Assembly (NCBI GenBank): GCA_016808115.1
Contig: JAEQBH010004688.1
Location: 124,001 to 188,000 of the forward strand
From: Tetrastigma voinierianum
Taxonomy: Eukaryota > Streptophyta > Magnoliopsida > Vitales > Vitaceae
Direction of reading: 5' to 3'
DNA: 64,000 bases
The first letter of the stretch is position 1; the number at the start of each line of letters is the position of its first letter. Below the pieces are notes generated by a model. That model worked only from the letters and a program-made list of their open reading frames with translations, did no database searches and was not told the origin of the DNA. The translations under genes were made by a program, and so were the position numbers. Below are positions 44,516-56,084 of the stretch, piece after piece.

Positions 44516-47440
44516 ATGAAGTCGGTAATACCTGATGAGCAAATGGATCCTCTACGAAAAACGACCAAAGTCGGCGAGGGTACTTCAATAAATCCAACGA
44601 CTGGAGTCGATGAGGATACATACACCCTCCTCGTGAGTGCACCTTCTGCGTCATACCACTGTGATAATTATGGTGGTGAGACCACTATTGGTGCCTAGCT
44701 GGAATGGAGATGAAATCCATATACTCATATCGGGAGTTCGAGTTTGCACAAATTTTAAAGGTGTGCGACATGGACTGCTTAAGGCTGAAAGCATTTCCAT
44801 TGACTTTGAAAAACCAAGGCGAGATTTGGCTCGAATAACGAGGCGACGATTAGAAATTGGGCGAACCTGGCGAGTTTTTGAAGAAATTTTTCAGTACAAC
44901 TGATTTGTGCCACAGTAGGGTGAACCGAAATCAACAATATTTATAACCTAAAATTCCTCTTCTTGCCATTTGAAAGCTAACTGCTTGATATAGCGGTTCT
45001 AAGTCGAGAACAGGTTTTCTTTCTGAAATATTGCTCAGGTGAGGTTCAATTTGGTGGTTTAAATTTGGACTGGGGTTTTAATCAAGGGGAGTTGATTCTG
45101 TGTTTGCAAGCGAAATAAGGTGAAATAAAATATAAAAAGAACTCCAGCAAACATTAGACCCCTTTGATTTAGGGTTTTAAGGCAACCAACATGTCCTCGG
45201 GTCTTTTGCTAGCGTTGGGGAGGATGGCGTATAGTCATTTCAGAGCAGGATCTTCATTTAGCTTTCAAAACCTAAACCCCTAAAATTTCCCTTCTTGAAA
45301 CATGGCATTTAGCCTGTCTAACGGTGAGAACATATCTCGCCCCTCGGTAAACTAATAGGAAACAACTAAGCTGGATATGATAGATCTGATGATAGCATCA
45401 TTGTAACGAAAACTTGCCAAATACACGTTAGTGAGTGCGTGCTTAAAGTTTAAACCTAGATTGAGAAATAGAACATAAATGCCCATAAATGCGTGCGTTA
45501 AAGGCAGGTGAGTTACCTCAATATATGACCCTCATGAGGAAGAGAATTACAGCCAACCATCCTCTAAGTTGTCATCCTCGAGGGAGGAGTGTTTGGTGGC
45601 CAGAAAGGAGAGAAAGGAAAGAAAGGAAGGCTGGAAGCGCCCAGGTTAATATTCTTGGGCGTGAGTAGAGTGAAGTTTGAATACGGGCTGAGAAGCATAT
45701 AGGTGCTCGGTGTATAGCAAAATTACCAAAAACCAAAATCGAAGCTATTACAAGGATAAAATGAGAAAAAACCAAAAACATATGCAAACAGGGCACAGCG
45801 TAAGCGAGGCAGGCTGACAGGATGAGCGGTCTTTGGGAGGTGAACGGTGTCGAGGCATGAGCGGTGCGTGGGAACCTGCTTGACTCAAATTTTCTTCATT
45901 TTCTGCTATTCTTTCCTCTTGGTCTTTGATCTACAATGCTAAGTTTGACTCAAATTCTTCATGCTTGGATCGACTCAACAATTTTGGCTCGATTAGCTCG
46001 TAAAAACTACAAAATTAGCCACAAAATGCGATCAACAGAATAGTAGGGACCTTAATGTGCAAATCGGGTTAATTAGAATAATTAGTACACAAAAAGCACT
46101 TAAAACCTAAAATAAATAGGGTTCAAAATAGTACTTTTTGGGCACTAATCAACAACCAAGACCAACAGTTTGAAGAGGCAAATCTATACTTACTCGGCCT
46201 ATGATAATGAGAAGTTTTATCAGTGTTGGGAGAGGTTCATGGAGACCATCAGTGCATGTCCACACCATGGGTTCGATACATGGATGCTTGTGAATCATTT
46301 CTATGATGGTATGTCTCCAGCCATGAAGCAACTACTGGAAACCATGTGTGGAGGGGACTTCCTGAGCAAGCACCTAGATGAAGCCATGGACTTTTTGAAC
46401 ATATTAATTTGAAACATCAAGGCATGGGATGAGCCAAGATCGAGGGAGAATTTGAAAGAATGAGGCCTTCAACCCATCAAAGGGAGGCATTTATGCCACT
46501 TTAAGAAGACTTCGACGATGAAAGAAAAGAAAAATTGACCACTTTATTTCGAAGGTTGGAGGAGCTTGAAATGAGAAATCAACATGAAGTGCAAGCGTTG
46601 AATAAATTGCACATCTCACCGATATTTTAATTGTCGGTCAAAGTAGCCATCACAGAACCCTTTGTCCATTAGTTCCTTCGGTGAGGACTTGTGCAGAGCA
46701 TGCCCATGTCTTGGAGTCAAAATAAGCCACCTACAAATGCTCCTTATGGAACACCTATAACCCCCCCGATTGGAGGAATCATCTGAGCCTATCATGGAGG
46801 CAGAAACCTCCTGCATATGCTCCCGAGGGAGCACAACGGTTAGCTCTACCTCGGCCACCGGCGAGACCTCCGCCTTCTTCTCTGTTAGAGCGGGCAATTT
46901 TAATTTAAAGCAAGGTAGTAGGTACCTTTGTGGAGGAACAAAAAGTCTTGAATGTTCGAAGACTAATTAGAAAATTGAGGCGTAGAGAGCTCACTCCTTG
47001 AAATTAGGCGGCATGTGCGGGATCTCGACAAATGTGACAACGCAAAGTTCCATCTCTAGGTTGTCTAACCCGGCGGGGGCCGAAAAGGGAAATTCCCTTC
47101 GGACAGCCAAAACCCTAGGGGAATGCATGAAATAAACGCGGCGATACGATGCAGAATTGATGAAGTCAAGCGTGTGACTTTGAGAAGTGAGTGAAATTGA
47201 GACCCGGCGGTCAGCACCAGCTAGAAACCTCCGCAGTGGTTGAACCACCGGAGGAAAACGACCAACGGTAGGGGAAGGTGAAACCACGGTGTATCCTCGC
47301 TTTCCCATGCACTTCGAAAAAGGAAAAATTCGATTAACCAAAGGCGAAATTTTAGAAGTACTACGGCAGTGAAGGTTAACATCTCTCTTCTCGATATGAT
47401 CAAGCAAGTCCCCACGTATGCAAAATTTTGAAGGACTATA
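44516..47440 (+). pseudogene. Gag of the composite, split by a solo LTR
   Basis: Starts at ATG 44516 (MKSVIPDEQMDPL). The part before the insertion gives LKAFPLTLK and EFLKKFF (44780-44896); after the insertion at 46157 it continues LKRQIYTYSAY, CWERFMETISACPHHGFDTWM and MKQLLETMCGGDFLSKH, the capsid core. A C-terminal LDMIKQVPTYAKFLKDYTVK segment appears near 47390-47440. Frame changes near 44700 and 46412, plus the insertion, make it non-functional. Confidence 0.8.
44902..46151 (-). repeat. Solo LTR nested in gag, with ACAAC duplication
   Basis: 1250 bp, plus-strand TGATTTGTGCC to GGGCACTAATCA, flanked by ACAAC (44897-44901, 46152-46156). Family ends match, but the usual GCGAAATTTCGC array is replaced by GAGCGGT/GAACGGT motifs at about 45820-45875, with a TATATGC box near 45700 in element sense. 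Presumably formed by LTR-LTR recombination. Confidence 0.85.
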
Positions 47441-47479
47441 CGGTGAAAAAGAGGCTTTAATGTGGACTAAAAGGGGCTT

Positions 47480-48095
47480 TTTAGAGCAAGTGAAGTGCCG
47501 TCATTGAGTGCAAGACTCCTGTGAAGATAAAGATCCGGGGTGTCCTACAATCTCCGTGAACATAGGCGGCACTTGTGTGGAAAAGGCATTGCTAGATCTA
47601 GGGGCAGATGTAAATCTCTTTGCCTTTCATGTACCGGCGGCAGGTACAGGCGAACTTAAACGACCCTTATCACCTTGTCTCTAACGAGATGGGTCCATCA
47701 AAATACCAAAGGGGGACGGTTGAAGGATGTTTTGATTCGAATTGGATGGACAAATTCACTACCTAGTGGATTTTGTGAACAGCGTCTGCGAGCCGTCCTT
47801 GATAGGGAGCTAACCATGTGCCCGATCATCACAGGAAGGCTATTTTTGGCCACTTCCAATGCGATCATCAATTATCGGAATGGGGTGATACAACTTACCT
47901 TTGGAAATATGACATTGGAACTCAATATCTTCCACTTGAGTAAAAAGCATATGCAACCAGTGGAGGATGACAGTGAAGAAGTTTGCATAATAGACACAAT
48001 TCTTGAAGAACAAGCCAATGAGCAGCAAGTGCAAGATGTGCTAACCCAGGAGTTATCTGAGTGCCTTATAGAATATGAGGATCTTAATGCATGAG
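47480..48095 (+). pseudogene. Aspartic protease of the composite
   Basis: Reading frames give VKIKIRGV near 47530 and IGGTCVEKALLDLGADVNL near 47562-47625 with the DLGA active site. LPSGFCEQ..., ITGRLFLATSNAIINYRNGV (47828-47890) and LTFGNMTLELNIFHLSKK (47893-47950) follow. At least two frame changes separate the blocks. Its end leads into RT, unlike the three short copies. Confidence 0.75.
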
Positions 48096-48379
48096 CTGTG
48101 GTGCGGGAGTCTTGGAGAAAAATTAAAATTCTACCTTTATTGGCGGAGAGAGGAAAAGGAACCTCCAGCAGCTAGATCTCAAACCTGCCTACGGAATTAA
48201 AATATGCATTTTAGAAGAGAGCAGCCGGTTCCGGTTGTAATATCGTCATGCGACCTCCACGGGAAGACAATCTGCTTGCACCTCCTCCAGAGATGAACAA
48301 GCAAGCCTTAGGGTGGAAAATTTCGATTTAAGGCATTAGCCCTGACAATACGCACCCATCACATATATTTAGAAGAAGA
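48096..48379 (+). other. Protease-RT linker
   Basis: Poorly conserved polyprotein segment, in several frames, with fragments resembling LKPAYGIK and LRYAFLG-like regions that normally precede RT. No separate gene. Confidence 0.4.
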
Positions 48380-49290
48380 GTCAAAAGTTGTTAGGCAGCC
48401 ATAGAGGAGATTGAATCCTCACATGCAAGAGGTAGTTCGCATTGAAGTCCTGAAGTTGTTGCAAGCCGGTATCATTTACCCCATATCTGATAGCACTTGG
48501 GTAAGCCCAACCCAGGTGGTGCCCAAGAAGTCAAGGGTGACCACTGTAAAAAATGAAAAGGGTGAGGATGTGTCTACGCGCTTTACGGCCTGGTTGGAGG
48601 AATATGCATAGATTATAGGAGAATTTGAATGCGGTAACAAGAAAGATCACTTCCCACTACCCTTCATTGATTAGCTTCTTGAGGGAGTTTAGGGCACCCA
48701 TTCTATTGCTTTTGGATGGGTATTCGAGTACTTTCGGATAGAGATCGCAGGAAGATCAAGAAAGGGCCGCTTGTCCGTTTGGAACTTATGCTTACGGGGA
48801 GGATGCCTTTTGGTCTTTGCAAGCACCACCACCTTTGGATATGTATGCTTAGTATATTGTGATATGGTGGAGCGCATAATGGAAAGTATACATGGATGAC
48901 ATCCTTTGTATCGGAGGTGATTTTGAAGAGATGTCAGAGGCTAATCTTGAAGCTATCCTGCAGAGGTGCATTGAAAAGAACCTGGTGCTTAACTGGGAGA
49001 AATGCCATTTTATGGTGAACCAAGGGATTGTGCTAGGGCATGTCATTTCCAGCAGGGGAATAGAAGTTGACAAGGCAAAAATTGAACTTATTTCCAAGCG
49101 CAGCTACCAACAAATGTAAACAGTTAAGCTGGTTCCTTGGCCATGCAGGCTTTTATAGGAGATTTATCAAGGACTTTTCGAAGATTGCTAAGCCCATTTA
49201 TAAGCTGCTCAAGAAAGATGCTAAATTTGATTGGGAAGAAATTTATGGGGAAAACTTTGAAAGCGAGATCCCCATTTGATACTGCACAAT
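48380..49290 (+). pseudogene. Reverse transcriptase of the composite (Athila type)
   Basis: Blocks in order: LNPHMQEVVRIEVLKLLQAG, YPISDSTWVSPTQVVPKKS and TVVKNEKGEDVSTR-like sequence (48411-48590), the last two typical of the Athila lineage; DYRRLNAVTRK-like at about 48615; a degenerate MPFGLC region near 48800; YMDDILCIGG with the catalytic aspartates near 48890; and NWEKCHFMVNQGIVLGHVIS near 48990. SKRSYQQM marks a frame change before GHAGFYRRFIKDFSKIAKPI (49137-49200). Confidence 0.85.
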
Positions 49291-49690
49291 CATTAGAGCA
49301 CCCAATTAGCGGTTGCCTTTACGAGGTGATGTGTGATGCAAGTGATCTTGCTATTGGAGACGATTCTTGGACAAAGAGAAGGTGGAAAACCTTATGTAGT
49401 CTATTATGCAAGCAAAACCTTGAATGAAGCACAAAGGAACTATACTATTATAGAGAAAGAATTGTTGGCAGTGGTCTATGCCTTAGACAAATTTCGTGCA
49501 TATTTAGTTGGGTCTGATATAGTCATATTCTGAGATCATTCGACTTTGAAATATCTCTAACCAAGCGAATGCCAAGGCAGGAACTTATCAGATGGGTTCT
49601 CACAGCCGGGGGAATTTAATTTACCAAATTAAGGACAAAAGGGGTAGAATGTTGTGGCGGACCATCTTTCTAGATTAACCATAGCCCACA
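49291..49690 (+). pseudogene. RNase H of the composite
   Basis: YEVMCDASDLAIG near 49325 carries the first catalytic aspartate; QREGGKPYVVYYASKTLNEA and EKELLAVVYALDKFRAYL hold the conserved glutamate (49375-49515). The TDHS block reads F-stop-DHS (49530) and NVVADHLSRL ends the domain near 49650. Stops at 49532 and a frame change at 49370 break it. It would remove RNA from the replication hybrid. Confidence 0.85.
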
Positions 49691-49729
49691 TGACACTCAC
49701 CAACCCCGATCAACGATCATTTCTGAAGA

Positions 49730-51045
49730 ATCTCTAATGCAGTTGGAGAATGCTCCCTGGTATGCTCACATTGCCGATTTCCTAGCAACAGGAGAAATTC
49801 CAGCTGATTGGAAAGAACAAGATAGGAAGTATTTCTCAGCAAAGATCCATTCGTATTATTAAGAAGAACCTTTCTTGTTTAAATACTATGCATATTAGAT
49901 AATTAGGAAGTGTGTGCCTGAAGAAGAGCAACATGGAATTCTAATACTTGCCATGAGAGTGCACAATAGTGGTCACTTTACCTTCCAGGGAAGACAACAA
50001 TGGAAGGTGTTGCGGTCGGTTTCCCTACAGCCTTACTCTTTTAAGAAGCTCACCAAATGTGTCGGAGTATGTGATAGATGCGAGGCTCGGAAGTGTCTGC
50101 CGTCATGATGCCCTAAACCTAATTTTAGTAGTCGAGGCTATTTGATGTTTGGGGCATCGTTTCTTCGGACCTCCCTACGTCTTCTGGGCATGCTTACATA
50201 TTGGTGAGGGAGGTACTATGTATATAAATGGGTTGGGAATCCCTGCCAAACCAGACCCCACGAGTGGTGCTCAAATTCTTGAAAGCAAACATCTTTTCCC
50301 GTTTGGGGTTACCAAAAGCCATTATTAGTGATGGGGTTCTGCCTTACGTAACAAACCGAAAACCTCATGAAAACAGCCTTGGTGTTAAACACAAAGTGGC
50401 TGCCTTACCATCCTTAAACCGGTGGCCAAGTGGAGCTTTGACAGGGAGATAAAGACCATTCAATGGGTGGGTGAGCAATGACAAGAAGATTGGTCCTCGA
50501 GTGCTTGATTCCTTTGTGGAGCTCTGAGCGGCTTTCAAACGATTCTTGGAATGTCCCTTATCGTTTGGTCTATGGGAAAGGCATGCCATCTTCGGTGGAA
50601 ATCGAGTGCAAAAGCATGGTGGGCAATCAGCGAACATGAAGTTTAAGTAGAGTTCGGGCTTGATTCCTTGATCTCAATGAGTTGGAGGAACTGAGAAATG
50701 ATGCCCTACTTGAACTCAAATATTGCAAGGAAAGATCGAAAAAAATGGCATGATCGGATGATAACTTGCAGAATTTCAAAAGGGGACCAAGTCCTACTGC
50801 ATGACTCAAACTCCGCCTTTTTCCGGGAAAACTTAAATCCAGATGGATTGGACCATTCATCATTCATCAGGCATACCCCAATGGCTCGGTAGATTTGCTA
50901 CCCAAAGGATGATAGAGTGTTCAAGGTCAATGGGTGAGAGTGAAATACATCTTGCACGGCGTTTACCAAACAAAGAGGAGATTCCCCTCCTTGATCCTCA
51001 TGTAGACATTCCCGACCCTTTAAGCTGGTTTGGTCTCACGAGATA
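49730..51045 (+). pseudogene. Integrase of the composite
   Basis: Starts with ENAPWYAHIADFLATGEIP near 49745, typical of the pol linker; the zinc-binding region shows CVGVCDRCEARK near 50070. The catalytic core is badly damaged, with PKAIISDG (50310) for the second acidic block. The C-terminal part (50690-51045) gives LNELEELRNDA, KDRKKWHD and KSRWIGPF-like pieces, then KRRFPSL. No active integrase remains. Confidence 0.75.
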
Positions 51046-51319
51046 GCTAGCATTTCCAATATTGGTTTTCTTTTAGGGCCAATTTTTAGTTTATTTTATT
51101 TTAGTATTTTTATTTATTTTAGTTATTTATTATTACTTTTAATTTATTTTATTTTATTTTTTGTTTTTATTTTGCAAGATGAAAGCTGGTGCAGGGCATA
51201 AATTTCGCAATAATAGCGAAATTTATCCACCTGTGGCTCTTCGGCTACATTGGAGGACAACTCAATTGCTAACTCCTCTATAAGCTCCCCATTGCCCTCA
51301 TTTCCAGTCACATTTTAAC
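51046..51319 (+). promoter_or_regulatory. Spacer with palindrome and TATA-like box upstream of extra ORF
   Basis: A T-rich stretch (51075-51175), then AAATTTCGC (51200-51208), a seven-base loop, and GCGAAATTT (51216-51224), a perfect 9-bp inverted repeat. CTCTATAAGC at 51277-51285 follows, about 55 bp downstream, and then the extra ORF. Compare the LTR promoter. I infer an internal promoter, as for the other copies. Confidence 0.5.
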
Positions 51320-53100
51320 CTCCTTAGCCGTAGAGCCCTTGGACCTGTCCCTCCCGTTTGCCTCCCTGAGTCCTAAGCCACCGGAGCCCTCTGCTTGCCG
51401 AGTGCCTGCTTGGCCCGATCTTGAGCCGTGCTCTCGGTTCCCACCTCTCCCACTCGCGGTGGGAGGCTGTCCCCTGCGGCTCCACCTCCTCCCACCCGGC
51501 CCCGGCCAGGAGTCTCGCCCAGCGTCACTGCGAGTGTCGAGCGAGCACGACGGCCCATCATAGTCAGCTTCAGCTTCCCGCCATGGTTCGCACCGTGGAG
51601 GCATTGATCGAGCCCGAAGTCGGACCGGTACCACCTTGCCCGGAGATGGCGGCACGTCGAGCTACCGTGAATGGCTACTCCGACTCAGGATACAGAGGCA
51701 CCTCCTACATTGACTCCTGATGCAGCTATGATGCGGAGTCCAGCCTTTGCTACTATTCCAGAGGAGGCTTAGGGTTCTGAGCTCCCATCTAGGCGATATC
51801 ACACCCGGGTGGGACCTCGCCCCCTCTCACGGCATCCGCGACCACCGGAGGGGCGCCAGCCTTTCAAGCGGGCAGGACATCGGCCGGGAGTCTTGAATTC
51901 TAGGCCAGGGCCGCCTCACTCCGGTGCTTTGAGTTCATTGCCTCGATTATCCCCGGCTTCGAGGATCGGCGTTGATCGTTGCGTGATCGATGCGGGAGCG
52001 TGGTGTCATGCGGGACTTTCATGGAGAGTCCCAGCATGATATATCGGCACTAGCGACGGACGAAGTAGTTCGGAGATTCGATCTTGGATTGGTGAATTCC
52101 CTGCTTGCCTTTTTATGTCTCAGGCGGTTTTCTATCCGGGTGGTACTTGAGTTTTATCATACTATGACATCTGGGAGTGTCAGATCCGATACAACTTTGG
52201 TTCGACATAGATGAATTAGATCACGGGATTCTCTGAGCCTCGGATATCACTTCTTTGCTTTAGGCCTGCCAGTGGATTACGGCAAACTCCACGAGTTATC
52301 GGTAAGCGCCGGCCGTACGCCTAGGAGTGATTCGGCTCTCTCCGAGATCTTTGCTGGCCGGATCTATACTTTTAGAATTCGCGGCTTCCTCATGCAGATG
52401 CTCCCCTCACTGAGACCGGCTGCTTGATCCTAATGTTCCCCCTTTGCGGCATTATTCTGTGTGAGAGGAGCTATTCTCCCGAGGCACTACAATCTTTGGA
52501 TATCCCAGGGGAGTATTGGTTCCATCCGTGAGGCTGGTTATAGCCTTTGCCGCCCGGAGGTCCACCGCAAGGACTGGCTCGGGCGGGAGGCTATTCCGCC
52601 TTTATTGATGTCGAGGTTGCTATGCACGTATTAGAGCATCTTGGGTTCAAGAAGAACCACGTATAGAGCGTCAGCGAGTTGTCCTCGAGATCTTATCAGT
52701 GGCGGACCTATCCTATGCCGCTTTCTCTTTTCTTTACGCCTTGACAAGGAGGTCGAGGATGATTACGCGAGGACACGCCCAGGGTGAGCAGCCTATCTCG
52801 ATTCTGGGATGCATCCCCTTGAGTTCCACCTCCCTCTTTGACTCCTCCCTAATTTGTTGGACCATCCTCCACATCATGACCATCCCGAGGCGTCTGTCAC
52901 TTCACAAGGGATTTGCTCCGGTTGTTATGGATGTTGTCCCGCGCACTTGCCTCTGCTGCGTCTTTAGCGGCTTCACCAGGAATGACATTGGCCACGACGG
53001 ATGGCGGCTAGGAGTCACTCTAGCGCGAGTCATGTTATTCTTCTACATGTCTGAGCCACCTAGGTCTCCCACCGATTCTGATGTAGAGCCTATCTGACCT
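51320..53100 (+). pseudogene. Extra 3' ORF of Athila-like element, copy C
   Basis: No clear start. A Pro/Ser-rich N-terminus is split over three frames; RRYHTRVGP is readable near 51795-51825 and GPRPLSRHPRPPEGRQPFKR follows. MRDFHGESQHDISALATD (51990-52065) and RRFSIRVVLEFYHTMTS (52120-52170) match copy A. Then YHFFALGLP (52240), and a stretch near 52750-53090 holds the C-terminal frames. It is the only copy preceded by RT and integrase. Stops at about 51718, 52212 and later. Confidence 0.65.
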
Positions 53101-54538
53101 GCCTCATAGTAGGTGCAATAGCTGTTGGATTAACTGACCTCGTTGGATGTGTAGCGGCGGCCATGGTAACAATCCACCTGCATCTACACCACACGCGAGT
53201 GAGGTGGTCGCACTCCCGCTCTCTAGCTTTCCTATCCACTGGCTTAGTGAGGACACGGGGTTCATACTTTGGTTGGGAGGAGAGTTAGCGTCGGAAATAA
53301 GCATTTATCTTACTTTTGTTTTGTTTTATATTTGTTGTTTAGTTTTATCAACTGCCTACTTGTCTTGTATGGGACTGTTTTGTATGTATGTATTAGCCAA
53401 TAGTAGGCAGTGGTTTATTTTGTTTAGCTATGTATAGTGTTCAGCTATGATAAGCTTGTACTAGCCCTTTTGGTTATATTAAAAGCTTTATAGCAATATT
53501 TACATTATTTATTTTTGCGCTACGTTTTTATTATTTTATTTGCTTGCTTTTGTATATGCATAATGTTTATCCTTGCAGTGTGTTGAACTTAAGCCTTTCC
53601 TAATGGTGTCAACGTTAGAAGAGCCATGCCGAGTTAAGTGGATGACTAGTTACCTTCTCATTATTTTTAACCTGTCTCTTCCACCTTTAGATAGCCACAA
53701 GCGATGCGTTAGGTCTGATGATAGGCTAAATCGACACCAAACCCCCTCTTACGATGTAAACCCTTATAATAATGTCATTTACTCCCTTGAATGATTTGTG
53801 GACCCCATGAATAGAAGGCCAATGTGTCTTCCAAATAAAAGAAAGAAAAAAGAAAAGAAAATTGATTCGCATTGCTTTCTTGTGAAACACAGGCACGGTC
53901 GAGGGTATATGGTGAAAGCCTTTAAAAGCCCGGTGCCCTAAACCTTCAGCACAGGTTGGGAGTTACCAACTTAGTGTTTGCTGGATTGGATCGTTGGAGT
54001 TTAGCGAGTTGTAGAATCTTTGGAGAATTTGGAAATCGTCGGTCAGGGGTGAAACCTATAGAGTTTGTGGTCGAAGATCTCCTTGGCTTGATGCCCTAAA
54101 CCTTCAGTTGAAGTCGTCGGTTAATCCAGTTACGGACTTTGGTGAAGTCGAACCCTCGACATTGCACCCTACAATGCAAAAGAATTGTGTAATAAGGGGC
54201 GAGTCTGGTCTATTTAGGTTATTAACACACAAAGTTATGGCATTAGCTCGGTTGGGGGGGGAGGGAGCGTACAATTTCGTAGTTTATGATGAGACCTGAT
54301 CAAACAAACCCATAGGTTTTGTAGAAGAGCTTGGTTGCTGCCTCGGAGGAGCTTGTTGGTGGATCAACGTGGTATAGTTTTTATTCTTTCTAGATGGTCT
54401 TAGCTTAGGTTTTCGTGATTCTCATCGCAGGCTATGCATTACTTTTACAAACCTTTTTGACCTCACATGTTTTTGTTCTTTGCTTGTTGATTATTTCTTG
54501 CATTGCTACGGGACTAGCAATGTGTCGGTTAGGGGGTG
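53101..54538 (+). other. 3' noncoding module and polypurine tract of the composite
   Basis: Homologous to 41603-42849 from AGAGTTAGCGTCGG (53282) on. The A/G-rich run is at 53835-53870 and the module at 53880-54200, with TGCCCTAAACCTTCAG near 53933 and 54091. The polypurine tract TCGGTTAGGGGG (54525-54536) precedes the LTR. Confidence 0.7.
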
Positions 54539-55734
54539 TGATTAATTTTAATCTTATTTTGAACCCTATTTAAGATGGGTTCTAAATTTTGTGCACTAAT
54601 CATATTAGTCGCTCCAATTGACACGATGTAGGTCCACCCGGTACTAATGATTGTATTTAAAAATTTGTTTGTGGTTGTTTTTGTAGGTTTCATATACTTA
54701 TCCGATCATATAAAGCTAAGCATATCGAAGTTGTGCTGATTTGCAGGAGTTAAGCAGTTGTTCGATTGCATCGGCTGAGAACGAAGAAATTGAAGATGAA
54801 ACAAAAATTTGGATGGAGAATTTGGAATATCTTCGTCTGTGAGGAAGACAAGGAAATTTCGCTGAATAGCGAAATTTTCACCTAGAATAGTGAAATTTTA
54901 AAACAGAATAGCCCATTTCCATAGATGCAATTCGCTACATAGAGAAATTTTGCTATGCTAGCAAAATTTCGCTACATAGTAAAATTTTCGCAATAATAGC
55001 GAAATTTTAAACTATCTTTCAATTGAACACAGCTACATAGAAATTTACATAACATATTTGAATTCGCTCCATAAAAATTTTCACTGTAGCGAAATGTTGC
55101 GCTTAGTGTTTTTTGTGTACAAAGCGACCCTAGTTTTGTTTTCCATCTCTACCCTCACTATAATGATACTATTTAGGATAAATTGGTATTTTCACCTTTT
55201 GTAAGGCTATATAAGCCATCTTGTGAACAATTTGTAACCTAACTATTCACAAAGCATTTTTTTCCATTCACAGGGCCTGTTTTGGCTCTCATTTTCTCTC
55301 TTCTCTCCTTTTTTCTCTCCTTTCTAAGCGATAAACCACGCTGAGGATGACAACTCAAAGGATGCTTGAAAACTAAAGCCTCTAAACCTTGAAGAGGAGG
55401 GTTGCTAGGTTAGTTGATAGAGTTTATAAGGTGATCTTACATTTTTTCCTGAAGCGATTCTTGGTATTTATGTTTCAAACTTTCAAAACTAGGTTTAAAA
55501 GCTATTTGATGTACTTTCTTAGGTCAATACTTGGCAAGCTTTTAGGGTTCAGTGTATTCTTAATGTTAGATACACTGACATCCATTAGTTGTCATTTATG
55601 AGCCATCGGGGGTAGGTTAAATATTAGATTTCAATGGCAGGAGCAGTTGTGCTCGATAAATGCTATGGTTCAAAGAGGAAAGGTACTAAGGGTTGGTTTT
55701 TAAAGTTAAACAAAGATCCAGTTTTGTAGTGAAA
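54539..55734 (+). repeat. 3' LTR of the composite, 3'-truncated
   Basis: Starts TGATTAATTTTAATC after the polypurine tract. Palindrome array at 54855-55110, box CTATATAAGCC near 55188, GAGGATGACAACTCAAAGG near 55343. It stops at AAAGATCCAGTTTTG (55733), about 300 bp short of the end seen in the 5' LTR (43860 to 44192), where an inverted LTR piece begins. Confidence 0.75.
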
Positions 55735-56084
55735 TTTTCGCTATTCTAGCGAAATTTCCTTGTCTTCTCCTGCTTGCATCCTGCATATTCCAGTCTACAT
55801 CCAGCTTGTTTCATCTTCAATTTCTTTGTTCCCGACTTGATGCAATCGAATGTAAATCAAGCGAACTCGGTGTAAATCAGCTCAACTTCGATATGCTTAG
55901 CTTGATATGGTCGGATAAGTTTATGAAACCTGCAAAAACTACCACAAACAGCCTCGAAATACAATCATTAGTACCAAAGGGACCTACACGTGTCAATTGG
56001 CTTAATTAATATGATTAGTGAACAAAAAGTACTTAGAACCTATCTTAAATAGGGTTCAAAATATCACTTTTTGGGTACTAATCA
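55735..56084 (-). repeat. Inverted LTR fragment at the right end of the composite
   Basis: 350 bp that are the complement of the first part of the family LTR: on the minus strand it starts TGATTAGTACCCAAAAAGTG at 56084 and goes to the palindrome region. Its inner end (TAGTGAAATTTTCGCTATTC, about 55735) is within a GCGAAATTTCGC palindrome. It is followed by ACAAC and copia sequence. Confidence 0.8.

Larger units (their letters stand above)
41560..56084 (+). mobile_element. Athila-like composite with inverted LTR ends
   Basis: 14525 bp between perfect ACAAC duplications. In order: an LTR start stub (41560-41602), a 3' noncoding module, a full 5' LTR, primer-binding site, gag (split by a solo LTR), protease, RT, RNase H, integrase, extra ORF, module, polypurine tract, 3' LTR (truncated), and an inverted LTR piece. 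Outer ends are TGATTAGTACCC and its complement GGGTACTAATCA. I infer a tandem or recombined element; it is the only copy here with the pol domains, so it resembles the autonomous partner of the family. Confidence 0.75.

Noticed and set aside
41560..56084. DNA transposon with 12-bp terminal inverted repeats
   Set aside because: The matching ends are simply LTR starts in opposite orientation; similarity on the left stops after about 16 bp, and the 5-bp duplication and gag-pol content show a retroelement.
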